64,000 nt of DNA from Trebouxia sp. TZW2008 (taxonomy: Eukaryota; Chlorophyta; Trebouxiophyceae; Trebouxiales; Trebouxiaceae): positions 124,001-188,000 of the forward strand of contig BDIU01000360.1 of the NCBI GenBank assembly GCA_002118135.1, read 5' to 3'. A program made the position numbers and the translations under genes. Under the pieces are notes generated by a model that saw only the letters and a list, made by a program, of their open reading frames with translations, made no database searches and was not told the origin of the DNA. Shown here in pieces: positions 13,601-28,600 of this stretch; positions within the stretch are counted from its first letter, which is position 1; every line of letters starts with the position of its first letter.

Positions 13601-16600
13601 GAGTGTATTGTGGCCACATTGCATTTGCCAAGTCAGCCAATTCTGCTGCTGTAAATGCAACAGATTTGGCATGTTCACTCTGGCTCATTGTGACCTTCAG
13701 CACACCCTTGGGCATCTTGAGTTTGCAGATTGCGACCAGCTGCATATGTTGCTGTGAAGGCAGCCTACACAGGACTGTGCAGCAGTCGCATCACCTTTCT
13801 GGTTCATCTGATTCTGCTGCCATCACTGCCACAGAATTGGCAGAGCCAAGAAGTGTGTGTGGCTGTCAGCACATCAGAGGTAAGGTGCCCTCTTAGCATC
13901 ATGTTTTGAAGTCTAAGCATGATCTCAAAAGCTGACCTTGACATTGAGCGCACCCATGGGCGTCTTGAGTTGCAGTAATACCTTCGGTATGCCATGCTGC
14001 AACAAGCTGGGTGTTCTGCTGGGAAGGCAGCATTATGCGGGAGAGTAGGGCGTTTACGTTACATTCCTGAATTCTGCAAGTCCTGCTACTGCGACTGTCA
14101 CAGAACTATGTTGGCCAGCGTATCAGCCATCAAGTGCCATCCTAGCGTCACGTGTTGGCATCCAAGATGTTCACTCTGGCTCACGGTGACCTCTGCGGCA
14201 TCCTAATTTCAGTGATTATTCAGCATGTCATGTTGCAGCAAGATGCATGCTCTGCTGGGAAGGCAGCCCATGCTGAGTGTGCAACGGTCACATCACATAG
14301 CTTGTTCTTACCAGCTATGGCAGCAGAGTTGGTGAGAACAAGCTATGTGATGTGACCGCTGCAGCTATGGCAGCAACAGAAGTGGCAGGGAGGAGGCTAT
14401 GTGTGCCTGCCAGCGCGACGGCCATCAGGCGCTGTCTTGGCATCATGCCTTGGAATTTAACGAAATCATGTGGCCCACATTCACATTCAATGCAATCATA
14501 GGCATCCTGAGATTGCAATGAGAATTGCAGCGTTGGTGCAACAAGCTGTAGCTGTTCCCTGTTGCTGGGAAGGCAGCCTATGCACAGAGTGTTGAGCGGT
14601 ACATCACATGGACTGGCCCATCCGCTTCTGCTGTCATGATTGCCGCAGAATCAGCAGAGCCAAGCATTGTGTGTGGCTGTTCGCACATCAATTGCAGGCG
14701 CCCTCTTGGCATCATGTCTGAAGCACAAGCATATTTATGCTGGCACATTCACGGGCGTCATGAGATGCGACAGTAATTTAGCAAATTGTATTGCAACAAG
14801 CTGCATGACCTGCCGGGAAGGCAGACTGCGCTGGTCTGCACAGCGGTCACATTGCAGCTTGCAGCTCAGCCAGTTGTGCTGCAACTGCTGCAGCAGACTG
14901 GCTGGGCTGGAAAGTGTGGCTATGTGTGCATCAGTTGTCAGGTGCCATCATCACTTGGAGTCAATGAATGTCCATCTTGGATCAAATGGACCTCTGGGTC
15001 ACCCACAGGCATTTGGAACTGCAGTGATAACCCAGCGTATCAAGTTGCACCAAGCTGCATGTTCCGCTGGAAAGGCAGACTGCGCTGGTGTTCACAACGG
15101 TCACATTGCAGTTTGCAGACCGCTCAGTTGTGCTGCAACTGCTGCAGCAGACTGGCTGGGCTGAAAACTATGTGTGGCTATGAGTGCACCAGTTGTGTCA
15201 GGTGCCATCTCATCGTCACTTAGAGCCAATCATTGGCAATCATCGTGCATGATCACTCTGGCTCACCTTGACCTTCGGTGCACCCACGGGCATCTCAATT
15301 GCAGTGATCGTGCCGCGCATCATTTTGCGACAAGCTGCATGTTCTACTGCAGTGAACGTGCTGCACATCATGTTGCGACAAGCTGCATGTTCTACTGGAG
15401 AGGCAGCTATGGACGAATCTACAGCAGTCGCATCACATGCCTTACTTCTGCCAGGTCTACTGTCATAGCTGCTTTACAGTTGGCAGGGGGCAGGACTGTT
15501 GCGCTGGCAGGCACTGCATTAGGCGCTGTCTTGGCATCATTTATTGGAATTCATCGTCATCACGTGCCCCACATTGACCTTCAACACAACCGTGGGCAGC
15601 CTGAAATGCAATGAGAATCGCAGCATTTCTTGGTGCAACACACTGCACGTTTTGCTGGAAAGGCAGCCTATGCAGAGTGTGCAGTGGTTGCATCACATAA
15701 ATTGGCCCAATGGTTCTGCTGCCGTAGTTGCCACAGAATTGGCAGAGCCAAGCAATGTGTGTGGCTGCCTGTGCATCAGCAGGCGCCCTCTTAGCAGCAT
15801 GTTCTGGAGTCTCAACATGTTCCCTGTGGCTCATTGTGACTGTCCTTGCACCCATGAGCACCTCATTTGCATGTTACACTCGACAACCCATGTTGTGTGC
15901 GCACGCGCGCGCAAGCTGCTAATCAGAGGCAGTGCGTGTAATGTTTGCAAGATGCACAGATCATTTTCCTTCTGCTGATGTATCTGTTGGATTGTTGTTG
16001 CAGGTACAAGCTACCTTCCCAGCAGCATTTCTACATGGAGCCTCAAGGAGCGGTCGTACTGCCTGATGAGGCCGGCACCTTCACCGTGACTTCCTCCACT
16101 CAGTGCCTGGATGCTGTCCAGAAGGCGGTTGCTGAAACCCTGGGCATACCCTGGCACAAGATCACAGCAGGTTGGTATCTAGTTCCCTATGCTCAAGCCT
16201 GCTTGTTTTTGTTCATTGTGTACCGACGCACAAGAAATGCCGCCTTTGCCAAACAATTGGTTCCATCATGTCCAAACATGTTTGAGGCAATGCCTTTGCT
16301 GATTACTGCAACCTCCAGCCAGACGGAGCTCTGCTTCTGTGTATGTGAGGCAGAGCATTTTTGGATGGTCATTGTTGACTGCCTGAAATAACTGCAATGA
16401 AGGTCTTGCGCCAGAGCGTTGCCGTTACTGAGCGCTGGTGCATCGCCTTGTTCTGCAGTCCTTTCAGGCAAGCAACAATTGCCAAACAGCATGCACTCTT
16501 CTCAACATAGCAGGGACAAACCCTTGACCTCTGCTTCAACTTGTCATGTTTGGCACCATTTCTGATACTCAATGTCTAAACAGCACGAACCATGATCAGA

Positions 16601-19600
16601 AACACAAAACTGCCATGCTTGCAGGCCCTGTAAGCAACTTGACTGAGTACAATTGCATGTTCTTCAGTGTGTTGCGACGCATGCGAGGCAGTGCCTTGGC
16701 AGATTGGTGTAGACAGCAGCTAGCTGTGCTAAGCCAAGCATGGCCCAGCAGTCACCATACTACTCCCGTCACTAAGAGATGAAGCATTCTTGTCTGCCAA
16801 CTGTTGACTGCTTGGTAGCCTTCCGGTAGGGCAATGTGTGCAGCACACTGCCCTGCCAAACGTCTTTCCAGGCAGCCGACAACTGTCAGACAGGATCATC
16901 AGGAAAACCAGCAGTGGCAACAACAGTGCTTCTACATTTTGCCAGCAACTTGGTCTGGCATTGAAGTTGTTGCTTACTGTCAAGACACAAGCTCTCAAGT
17001 GGGCAGGTGGTACAGTAACTTCTTGACATAGGGACACTTGATATAAGGAAATTCTCGACGTAAGGACAATGCAACTGGGAACCAAGCGCTGCAATTTGAC
17101 TACAGTTGTCCCTCTGAGTAAGAACAATTTGATGTAAGGACAAATTTCTTGGTGACCAAAGCAGTCGTTACAAAGAGAGTTTACTGTATCAAGACAGGCA
17201 ATCAAATGATGATGATGAAAAGAGAGATTGTGAAGATGCAGAAGAATTATGATGGGACCATGGTAATCATGATGATGACGAAGAGCATAGCCAGTGTGTT
17301 GTGCGTGCAGTGTGTCGGCGGGTGGGAGGCGGTTTTGGAGGGAAGGCAACTCGGCCGATGCCTGTGGCAGCTGCCTGTGCAGTTGCTGCTCACAAGTTGG
17401 GCAAGCAAGTGCGGCTGTCGTACAACCGCAATGCTGACTTCAGACAAAATGGAGGTCAGTTTTCTAAAGAAAAGTCATGCACACCGCAGATTGTCAGTTG
17501 CCTAAATAGCAGTTTGTGCGCACAGCTGTTGTACAATGGTGCCATACTGACTTCCGGCGGAATGCAAGTCAGCACTCAGAAACCTGAATTTGTATGCAAT
17601 GCACAACAGGATGCACCATGTGCCTTGAGCTTGAATAGATGCATGAAATGGATGCAACGCACCTAGCATGCACATCATTTGATCTCTTGATGCATGCGAC
17701 ACACAGTGTGGATTTTGACATGCACAACGTTATTGATGCATGCAATGCACAGCGTGGTTGACAGCAAGTTTCAACATCTTGCCATACGCATTGCCCAGTT
17801 TGCCTGGCTATATCATCAATGCTTGCTGTGCTTGGAGTGTGATGTTTCGCATGAAGTCAGAACCATCAGTGTCATCAGCAGCAACAGATCTTCAAGGAAC
17901 TGCAAGATGGGGTTGCAGCCGACGCAGATTGTGCTGGCTCTGTGGCTGCAAAGCTTGTCAGCCATTTCTCCCACAAGTGTGATGTCCTCAAAGACGCAAT
18001 CGCGCTTGTGGGGCTCAGTACATTGCTGATGAGTTAGTCTGCGCAACAGAGCGGCACAAGCTGGTCTGCTGCTATGTTCAGTGACTTTGGCTGCTGATTG
18101 GTTCCAGCTTTACATACTGTTAAATCAGCTGCAGTCAGCATCAGCAAATCAGTGAAATGCTGTGTCTATGTCCCCAGATGCATCACATATACCCAACACA
18201 GTCTGAGAAAGGGAAAAAGTGATATGCTCTGAGGCTTTTTTGTAAGTTGGTATAAGGCTGCATTGGTACAGACAGGTTTCCTGATGTGGAACAAGTTTTT
18301 TGCTGTCACCTTGCATTTTGCTTGCAACTGTGCTCAAAGATGAAAAGATGCGCTTGCAACACTGGTTGCAACTATTTTTGCACATTTGTATTTTGGTTTA
18401 GCACACCGTATGTGTTGTTCTGCTCTACACAGGCAGGGGCAAAAAGCAGTAGTAACTTTCTCGGTTGCAACCAACCCCACAGAATCAGGTGCGCCTTTCT
18501 TGCGATCTGCAACTGGTGTCCACAAGCAATCTCAGCAGCTCGATTTCATGTGGTTCACAGGGCGGTCAGAGACAGAGGTGGACTACAGTGTGGGTTTTGA
18601 TGAGAATGGCATCATCACAGCCTTGGATTGCAAGGTGTGGTGCCTAGCAGGTGCCTTCCAAGAGCTGGCGTGGAACGATCTTTATGGTGTCATGACAGGG
18701 CTCGACATGGTAAGCAACTGTACTAGCACAACAGTTCTGAGAGCGGCCTGGAACGACTTTGTCAGCATCAGGACAGGCCTTGACATGGTGAGCAGATACT
18801 GTTGGTTGTGGTCTTACGTCAGCAGTACAACAGGGCTTTGACCTGGCAAGCATTTGCCCTTGCATGCAGCATAGCTTCAGCATTCCAAGAGCTGGCATGG
18901 AATGGATTTTACGGCGTCATGGCGGGATTTGACCTGGTAAGCAGATGCTGTTGTGTGTGTCACAGTCTGTGCAGCTGTTCTGCACTGATGTGTCCAGCGT
19001 CATCTTGGCCTTGGAGTGCAACCTACATTTTGTCTGCGTGATGACACGAGATGTGCTCCTCCCATTAGCAAGAAGTTCATTCTTGACAGGCTGTTTCCTT
19101 GACCTTCTGAGTGGCTGTTGCCCATGATCCTGACTGGCTGGCGGTGGACATGAGCTTGCGCAAACAGCTTGCGTTTGCTGGCCATTCAAGTTTTGTTCAA
19201 GCGCTTGCTTGACAGCATCAAACGTAGGAATGAAACTGGCCTGGCCAGTGAATACAAAGCTAATGCTGCCATTCCTTGGGGCTCTGTGTGCTCTGTAGAC
19301 GTGCTAGGCTTCTGCTAAATGACTGCTTTGCTCAGATCAAGCCTATCATCTTGTCTGCGTGGTGAAAAGGAGCTATTTCCTTGCTTTTGCAGCTCCAAAT
19401 ACAGAGTTGGGGACAGATTGCGTCCTCTGCCACCCCTTGTGATGTACATTGGCTGTCAATGATGACACCAACTGAAATGAGCTGAAGCAAACGCGTTTTC
19501 GTCACTGGCCAGTCAAGTTTCAATTCAGCGCTTGCTTGACAGCATCAAACGCAAAAATGAAACTAGAGTGGCCAGTGGAGACAAAGCTAATGCTGCCACT

Positions 19601-22600
19601 CCCAGGGGCTGTCTGCGCTCATAAGATGGGCCAGGCTTCTGCTAAATGACTGGGTTGCTCAGATCAAGCATAGCATTTTGTCTGCCTGGTTGAAGGGAGC
19701 TGATTCTTGCTCTTGCAAGCTCAAAATATAGATTTGGGGGCAGGTTGTGCTCTGCGCCACCCCTCATGATATTGCTTCGCTGTCGCTGATGATGATAACT
19801 CGCTGGGCATGGAAATGACCTGAAGCAAACGTGTAATGTTCACTGGCCAATCAGGCTTTCTTCAAGTGCTTGCTTGAACACGTCAGACGCATGAAGAAAT
19901 TCTGAAGTGCTAGTGAATGCAAGGCTGATGTTGCAGTTGCCAGAGGGAGCATCTGTTCCCATGCTCAGCCTATCACTTGGCTTGATATGAGTGCAACAAT
20001 CGCTCAGCGAAAACCTGGCAAGTCTCAGGACCCTTACAGCATGTCATGGTTTGTCTTGTTGCTCTTTGTCATTTCTGTTGTTGACTGTACTTCAGTTACA
20101 TCACCAGGCTCACGCATGATATGCATGGTAACATTATGGTTTTGCACGAAAATGCTCAATACAGGATGCTCAGGATTGTCACCTCTGACTGGCTGGGCAT
20201 GGATGTGAGCTTGAGCAAACAGCTTGTGTTTAGTGGCCACTCAAGTTCCCTTCAAGCGCTTGCTTGACAGCATCAAACGTAGGAAGGAAGCTAGAGTGCC
20301 TGTGAACACAAAGCTAGTGCTGCAACTCCCAGGGGTTGTTTGTGCTCATGAGACTTGCTGGGCTTCTGCCAAATGTCTGATTTGCTCAGATCAAACCAAG
20401 CATTTTGTGTGTCTGGTTAAAATGAGCTAGGCTGTTTTTGCAAGCTCACAATCCAGATCAGGGGCTATGTCGCGTCATCTGCCAGTCTCACCCCTGATAA
20501 TGACACTGGAAAGCTCTTGCTGTTGTGCTGTTGGGAACTCGCATCTTGCCCGCGTGGGTAGAGATGCCTGTTCCTCCCATCTGCAAATCAAAGATGAAAC
20601 ATGACAACAGCTGTTCCCTCTGTCAGCCTCTCGCTTGATGACAATAGCAGTATCATGATAGCATGCATTCTAGCATAGGCTTGAGCGTGTGGCACAAGAC
20701 CTCTCTTGCCAGGACAGCCACCCCTGGTTCTGATGTTGATCAGCTGTGGCTGATGACACTGCCTGGCTGGCCATCGAGATGAGCCTCAGAAAACCCCTTG
20801 TGTTGATGGTTCAGTCAAGTGTGCAGGCGTTTGCTTCGAAGCATCAAACGCAAGAGTGAAATCAGGGTCATCAGTAAATACAAGGATACCCCGAGCACCG
20901 CAGAGCCAGCCTGCGCTGCTCGGGGTATCCTTGTACTCATAGAACCGAGTATCCTTGTACTCATAGAACCGTGCAGGCTTTTGCTTGTTGGAAACTTTGC
21001 TCTATCAAGCACACTTGTCGGTCACCAGTGCTGCCGATGGGAGGCAGGGCACCTTTCAAAACGTGCAATTGCAAAGGTTTCTGTCTGTCATGTTCATTAA
21101 TTGCACTGACTTACATCACCAGCGTAAGGCATGCCACAAATGGCATCCTTACACCTGGACATTATCATGCTATATGCAAGCAGACTAGGGTGAGTCAAAG
21201 TCATGGTCATCTGACATCAGGCTGCCAGCATGAGCATGCAGACAAATTGGAAGCTGTGCTGTGACTGTCAGCCAAGCCTGCACAGCATTGGTGCCTGAAA
21301 CCGCTGTTTGTGGGGTCCTTGCAGTTTCGCCAAGCGCAGTGCACAAAGCATGCAGTCAAGGAGATCGTGTTTGCCAGACAGGCATTGCAATCTCTTGTTT
21401 GGCACGCTTTCTGATCTCTGCTTGCTGTTGAGTTGGTTGAGCCTCATGACCCGCACTTCAACTCATCAATATGATTTTGCTGTTGAGGAGGCCCAGCAGT
21501 GCTGCTGGGGTGTGCAGGTGTACTCTTCAAAAGCACTAAGCTCATCCACGAGTATCACGTTGCCTCGCTGGCCAGCACCATTCATTGCTTGTTTGACTGC
21601 CTCAACTGCCTCGTCTCATCAGTGCTTCTTCTTTCCTGGAAAGATCCGTGAAGTACACCTGCAGAGCAACGTTGTTTTGAAACAGTGGTATGACCTTACG
21701 GGTGTATGAGATCCACAATCCACACCTGAAGTGATATGTGCAAAACCGCAGCGGCTCACACCACTGTACGGATGCAGCTTACCTTACAGATACCAAGCTG
21801 TTCATGTTCAGACGCAGCGCTGTGTGGCCTGCAACTGCATAAATTTCACCAACTGTATTGCTCAATGCATTCTCAGCTTCCCACATCCATGTCAAGGCGT
21901 TCGTGTTCAAACAGTTCCGGGGTGTGCAGGTGTATGAGATCCACAACCTTCACCTGGAGGGCAAGCTGTGCCGAACCAACCTGGTGCCCCGGACCATTGT
22001 TCGCGGGCCAGGCTTCCTCAATGCAGTGATGATCATGGAGCAGGTTGGCAGCATATTTGTTCATGTATAAAGTTGCACACATGCATTGGCTTCCTACTTG
22101 CAAGAAGCATTCATCCCTGACTGCATTCATGATCATCGCTGTACTGCAAATGTGCTCTTTTTGATGCACTTCCATTCTACACCGCACATGCACAGATATT
22201 GTCATTGCACTGCTCATCGTGCATACTTCATGATGTATTTGCACTCTGCGTCACACACAAGCAGTTTGTTGCAAATACCATTACCTGTTTAGTCTGCTGC
22301 AAGGACATCAGTCCCAAGTCAAGCTGCTATCATGGTTTTTGGCAAACTGATGTCCACAGCATGAAAGCCTCAAGGCTTGAATCCTGCATCAATTAGCATG
22401 GTTCTCAACGTGCGGTCTGTTGCCATAAAGTAGTAGCCTCCGTGTATTTGGACCATGCTAGTTGTGGCAGGGTCATGCCACAATGCCATTGACAATTGGC
22501 AATGCCACAATGACAATCGGCTTGTCTTGTCAGGCAGCATGCATCACAGGCAGGGGGACCTCCGACCCCTATATCAGACTGCCTGAGGCCACAGGCTCGT

Positions 22601-25600
22601 GGTTGCACATGTTGGACGCTTATGACAGTTGTGCATGCTAAAAGCTGTTGTGGACAGGGCCTTGTTCCTGTGCTGTGACCTTCTGCTGTATGCACGTGCA
22701 TGCAAGAGCTGCTGCATAGCATTGGCAGCATCATGAGGTTTGAGGCAAAGTGATTACCATAGCACGAAGACATTGTGTCTGTACCCCCGTTGCAATGAGC
22801 ATAGCCCACACTGCGCGGTCTGCTGCCATCATGTTGCCACCGTGCTTGTGGACCATGCTGATTGAAGCAGGGTCATGCTGTTGGCAATCAGCTTGACTTG
22901 TCAGGCAGCGTGCATCACAGGCAGGGGACCCCTCAACCACAATATCGAACTGCCAAAGGCCACAGGCTTATGGTTGCACATGTTTGATGCGTCTGACAGC
23001 TGTGCATGTTAAAAGTTGCTGCGGACAGGATTTCGTTGCTGTGCTGTTGCCTTCTGCTAGCTGTACATGCATGTGACAGCTGCTTCATAGCATTGGCACC
23101 ACCATCATGGGATTTGTGGCAGTTTGGAGTCCAAAGCATGAAGGCATTGAGGCTGTAACCCTGCGTCAATTTGCATTGTTCACAACGTACGGTCTGCTGC
23201 CCTTGTGTGCTTTCCACCGTGCATTTGGACCATGCTAATTGTGGCGGGTTACGCTATTGCTAACAAAGTTGCCTTTTGAAATCATGTGCTTTACAGGCAG
23301 GGGAACCCACACCTGTCATTCCTTACCTCTTCTGCCAGATTTGCCAAAGACTGTAGGCCTGTACATGTCTGTTGTGCGTCACAATCTTGCGTGCTGTGAC
23401 TATCTGTGCAAATGCTTGTATGCCATGCAAGCATCTGCTGAGGTATACGCATGTGACAGCTGCCATATGACTCTGTCATAAAAGATTCACAGCTTTGACA
23501 CTCAACCCCATGCTCATCTGCATTTCACTAAATTTCACAGCTACTATCAGATGTTCTGTGTCTGTGGTGTCATTCATTTGGACTTTCTTGCAGCACTCAA
23601 ATCATGACCTCGAACTTGTGATTGTACATGTCTGATGTGTACAACAGCTTTGCACAGACTCAATTTTGTGTCAAGGACTTTGGTATTGTGGCCCGTTGCT
23701 GACTGTATATGCATGTGATCAACAGCTGCCTCAAGGACCTGGCAGAAGTTCCATGAAAATTCAGGTTTGATTTCACCTACAAAGTAAGGGTAGGGACATT
23801 TTAGGGGTTCTTGGTCTGTTGAGCATGGGCCCTGGTTGCGCATTTTGAGTCCCAGGCTGCAAAAGAATTCAAACCAGCGACACCAAAGGTCACATGCCTA
23901 TCTGCATGTCACATGTGATGTCAGATGGCATGTGACGCATTTTGATGTCACTCATATGAGCTCTATTGCAGCTCTGGAATTAAAGTGCAGGATCAGACCC
24001 CATACCTAGTGAAGCAAGTATTCAGTCTACAAGTCTCCCATTTTGATTTGTGGATTTCCAGCTCTGAGATTGAAAAGCACAGTCCCCCCACAAGCCTAAT
24101 GAAAGAAGCACTCAGACTACAACTCCTCCCCTTTGATTTGTGCGCTTGCAGATTTTTGACTCGAGGTGCACAATCAGACCCCATGACTGGAGAAACAAGC
24201 ATTCCAAACCCATTTTCTGTATTTTGATCTGTGGGTTTGCAACTCGTGAACTCACAGTGGACAGTCAGGCCTCAAGCCTGATGAAACAAGCATTTGGGCT
24301 CCATCTCCACCATTTGCTTTGTGGCTTTGCAGCTCTTGAACTCAGAGTGCACAATCAAACCACGCGCCTGGTGAAACAAGCATTCAGACTACCACTCCCC
24401 AGGTTGGGTTTGTGGGTCAAGGCAAATCTCAATGCGCCCAAGCCTCGTCTGGAAGCATCGAGATCCTTGGTCTGCAATTCTGGGGCGTCTATGCTGTACC
24501 TTAAATGCCATCAACCTTGTCACACTTGTTGAGCCTGCTTGCACTGCTTGTGTTGTTGGCACACAGTGCAGTGCCTGACTGCTGTTGCTGAGTTGTTGGC
24601 ACCCAGTGCAGTGTCTGACTGCTTGCGCTGACCTTGGTAAGCGACAGGGCACACATGGTCTTCCATCCACATCAAACCTTTTTTCTTTCATTCATTGTTT
24701 CCAAAACGCAAGCTAGACAGGCTCAGCAGGCCGAGTCAGGTACGTACTGGAGCAATCAGCTGCCTCCAAATGGCTCCATTCTGTGCCAACCTAAATTTTC
24801 ACTGATGGAGAACTCTTTTGGATGCAGCAATTTGCGTCTTGTCTGACTGATTTTGTTGTGCATGAAAACGCAGGTGCTGGAGCATTTGGCTGGTTTCCTT
24901 GGAGCTGATGTGACGCTCATGTGCGAGCGTAACTTCATGCGACCACATGATTTACTGTCCACTTGTACCCGTTAAATGAAGAAAAGCAAAGTTGTTTCTT
25001 TCATGTCTGACTGATTTTGTCATGCACAAAAATTCAGGTGCTGGAACATGTGGCTGGTTTCCTGGGAGCTGATGCTACGCTCATACGCGAGCGTAACTTC
25101 ATGCGACCAAAGAACTTGCCAGCCCACCCCTATCCCTTGCCAGAATCCCAGCAGCTGCCTGCTTCAGCTATCCAACAAACAGCAAAATCTGACACCCAAA
25201 ACTGCAATGGCAAAGCAAAGCACCTAGACGATCACTCTCAGTCACACAGCAACAGCGCCAACAGCAAGGGAGATGAAGAGTTGAAGGGCAGCAGCGCCAA
25301 TAGCAAGGCAGATGAAGAGGTGAAGGAATTGCAAAGCGAGAAGAAGAGGAATGGAGCTACACCAGATGTGGTGTGTGGACGCTTCCAGTACAAAGATGAT
25401 GATACGAATGGCGCAGAAGCTGCAACTGTGTCTGAGGGCCGGTAAGCGAGCAACCTTCAACTTGCTGTTGCCTGCAGCACGGGTGGGTGCTGTGAGTGCT
25501 TTCATGCCACAGGCAATGTCAACTACGCAGAAGCTGTGACTGTGTTTGCGGGCCGGCGAGCCTGCCACCGTTGCCTGCAGCTTGATTTGTATGTGAAGCT

Positions 25601-28600
25601 TACCTGCTGATCAACTCTGCATTCACTGATTTGCGTTATTGGCCGTCCGCCTCATGTACTCTGCTGTCCAATTACATGTGCTTTGCATTAAAGGCATTAC
25701 TAAAATGCATGGCACCTATGAAGCTGTGACCTAGCTGCCACCTGCAATTGCCAAATCTTCAATGTTATAACAGTGAAATAAAGTAATATTGCTATAAATC
25801 GCTATCATCATAAATAATATGAAACTTGGATCATATTGTCTCAGTCAAAGGCAGGCTACTTGACTTGTGAGATGCAGCACTCAGACATAGTTGCAGCTGC
25901 TGCGCCATTTGTGTAGCTGCAGAGCGTATCAATCAAAGGCAGACCAGCACGCTTGTGAGCTACAGCGATTGGATAGCTGATCTGCCTGCAGACACCAGTT
26001 GCATCAGGCGCTATAGCTCACAAGAAGGCTGGCTTGCCTGTGTCTGAGTGCTCAGATGGCTTGCTCAGAAGCTTCTCAGCGCAACCTCTGTGGCTACCTT
26101 GGAGCAACATCCCAATTTCATGGTAGTTTCAGTCAGTTTTGTAGGTTTTAAATGTATCAATCAGCGGCAGACCAGTGGAGTTATGAGCTGCAGCGCTTAA
26201 AGCATCTGATTTGTGTTCCTCACTACCTGTGCACACGCGGATGCTTTGGGTGATGCAGCTCACAAGAGTGCTGGCTTGCCTGTGTTTGACTGTCCAAAGT
26301 GCTTCCTTCAAGACTGTCATTGCTGTGACTTTCTTGAAGCAAAGGCACAGTTTCACAACATTTTCAGCCGTTGGTGTGGCTGCTGAGTGTAGCAATCAAA
26401 GGCAGCCCAGCCCGCTTGTGAGCTGTGGCATGTGTGACAGCTGGTCTATGTGCATCATATCAGCTGCACCAACTGCTGCAGCTCACATGAAGGCTGTCTT
26501 GCGTGAATTTGAGTGCTCAGTTGGCTTGTGCACAAACTTTTCCATTGCAGGATCTGTAACTACCTTGAAGCACAATCCGAACTTTGTAATAATTTCAGCC
26601 ATTTGTGTAGCTGCAGAGAGCATCAACCAACCGCACACCAGCCCGCTTGTGAGCTGCAGCATGCGTTGCAGCTGATCTGTTTGCAACATATCAGCTGCAT
26701 CAATAGCTGCAGCCAACAGGAAGGCTGGACTGCCTGTGTTTGAGTGCGAATGATTTGCTCACAGACTGGTCATGTTGTGAGTACAGCCTGAACTTCACAG
26801 CGGTTTCCGCCCATTTGTGTAGCTGTTGAGTGAGTCATTTTAACGGCAGACTTGCTCGTTTGTGAGATGCAGCTGATATGTGTCCCAAACTGCCTGTGCA
26901 CATGCTTCAGCTGTGTAAGGGGCTGCAGCTCACAAGAAGGCTGGCTTGCCTGTGTTTGACTGCTCAAAGTGCTTCCTCCAAGATTGTCATTGCTGTGACT
27001 TTCTTGAAGCAAAGCCACAATTTCATAACAGTTCAGCCGTTGGTGTGGCTGCTGAGTGTAGCAGTCAACGGCAGACCGCCCGGTTGTGAGCTGTGACAGT
27101 TGTTTCAGCAGATCTGTGTGCCGACAATTCAGCTGCATCAATTGCTGCAGCTTACAAGAAGGCGGCTTGCCTGAATTCGAGTGCTCTCGTTTGGCTTGCT
27201 CACAAACTTTTAGGAGCATAATCTGAACTTTACAGCAGTTTCCGCCATTTGTGTAGCTGTTGAGTGGGCCTTGATTTTACTGCTCAGATGGCTTGCTCAG
27301 AAGCTTTTCATTGTGGCGCCCAAGGCTGTCTTGAAGCGCAGTCCCAGTTCTACGCCAGTTTCAGCCACTTTTGCAGCTGCAGAGCGCACCATCAACTATA
27401 GACAGACCAGCCAGCTTGACGGCTCCCTGGTACAGCTGATCTGCGTGCAGACAATACAGCTGCATCAACAGCTGCAGCTCACAGGAAGGCTGGATTGCCT
27501 GTATTTGAGTGCAAATGACTTGCTCACAGACTTTTCATTTTGGGAGTACAGCCTGAACTTCACAGGAGTTTCTGCCATTTGCGTAGCTGTTGAGCGGATC
27601 GATCAACAGCAGACAAGCCTGCTCGTGAGCTCACAGTCTTGGCACAGCTGGTCTGTGTGCAAACACTTCAGCTGCATCAATTGCTGCAGCCCACAAACAG
27701 GCTGGCTTGCCTTGATTGGAATGCTCAAATGGCTTGCTGATAAGATTGGCCTTGCAAAATCTGCAGCAGTTTTGGAGCACAAATATACAACAGTTTCTGC
27801 CACTTGTACAACTGCAGAGCGTATCAATCAAAGGCAGACCAGCCCACTGGTGAGCTTTGTGTGTCAGTTCTGTGGATCTGTGTGCACACATTTTCGCTGG
27901 ACTTACAGCTGCAGCTCACAAGAAGGCTGACTTGGCTAAGGTCGAGTGCTCAAATGGGCGAGCCTTGTGTTGCAAAATCTGTACATTTCTTCGAGTGCAA
28001 ACCCCAACTTGATGACAGTTTCAGCTATTTTTGTAGCTGCAGAGCGTATCTATACAAGGCAGACCAGCCCGCTTGTGAGCTGTAAGTCAATGAACAGCTG
28101 ATCTGTGTGCAGTTACTTCAGCTGCATTTGTTGCTGCAGCTCACAAGAAGGCTGGCTTGCCTGTGTTTATAGTGCTCAAACGGCTTCCTAGAAGCTTTTC
28201 AACGCAAAAACTGTTGCGATTTTGAAGCACAATTATGACTTCACATCAGTTTCAGCAAATTGTATAGCTGCTGAGTGAATCAAACAACACCAGACAGCCC
28301 ATTTGTGAGCTATGGCATTTGATGCACCTGATGTTTGTACAGATACATCAGCTGCATCGAGTGCTGCAGCTCACGGGCGGCTGACTTGCCTGCTTCTTGA
28401 GTGATGGAATGATTTTCTCCAAAAGCTATACTTTGCAAACTCTGGACAACTTTGGAGCACAATCCCAATGTCACAACATTTTCAGCCATTTCTGCAGCTG
28501 CTGAGTGAATCAAACAATCGCAGACCAGCCTGCTTGTGAGCTGCAGCACCTGAAGCAGCTGATCTGTGTCCCACACTGCCTATGCACACGCGGATGCTTT

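Noticed and set aside
13326..15614. Series of 130-175-codon Cys-rich frames between oxidase exons 4 and 5
   Set aside because: They recur once per tandem unit in shifting frames, have no conserved protein content and lie within a spliced intron.
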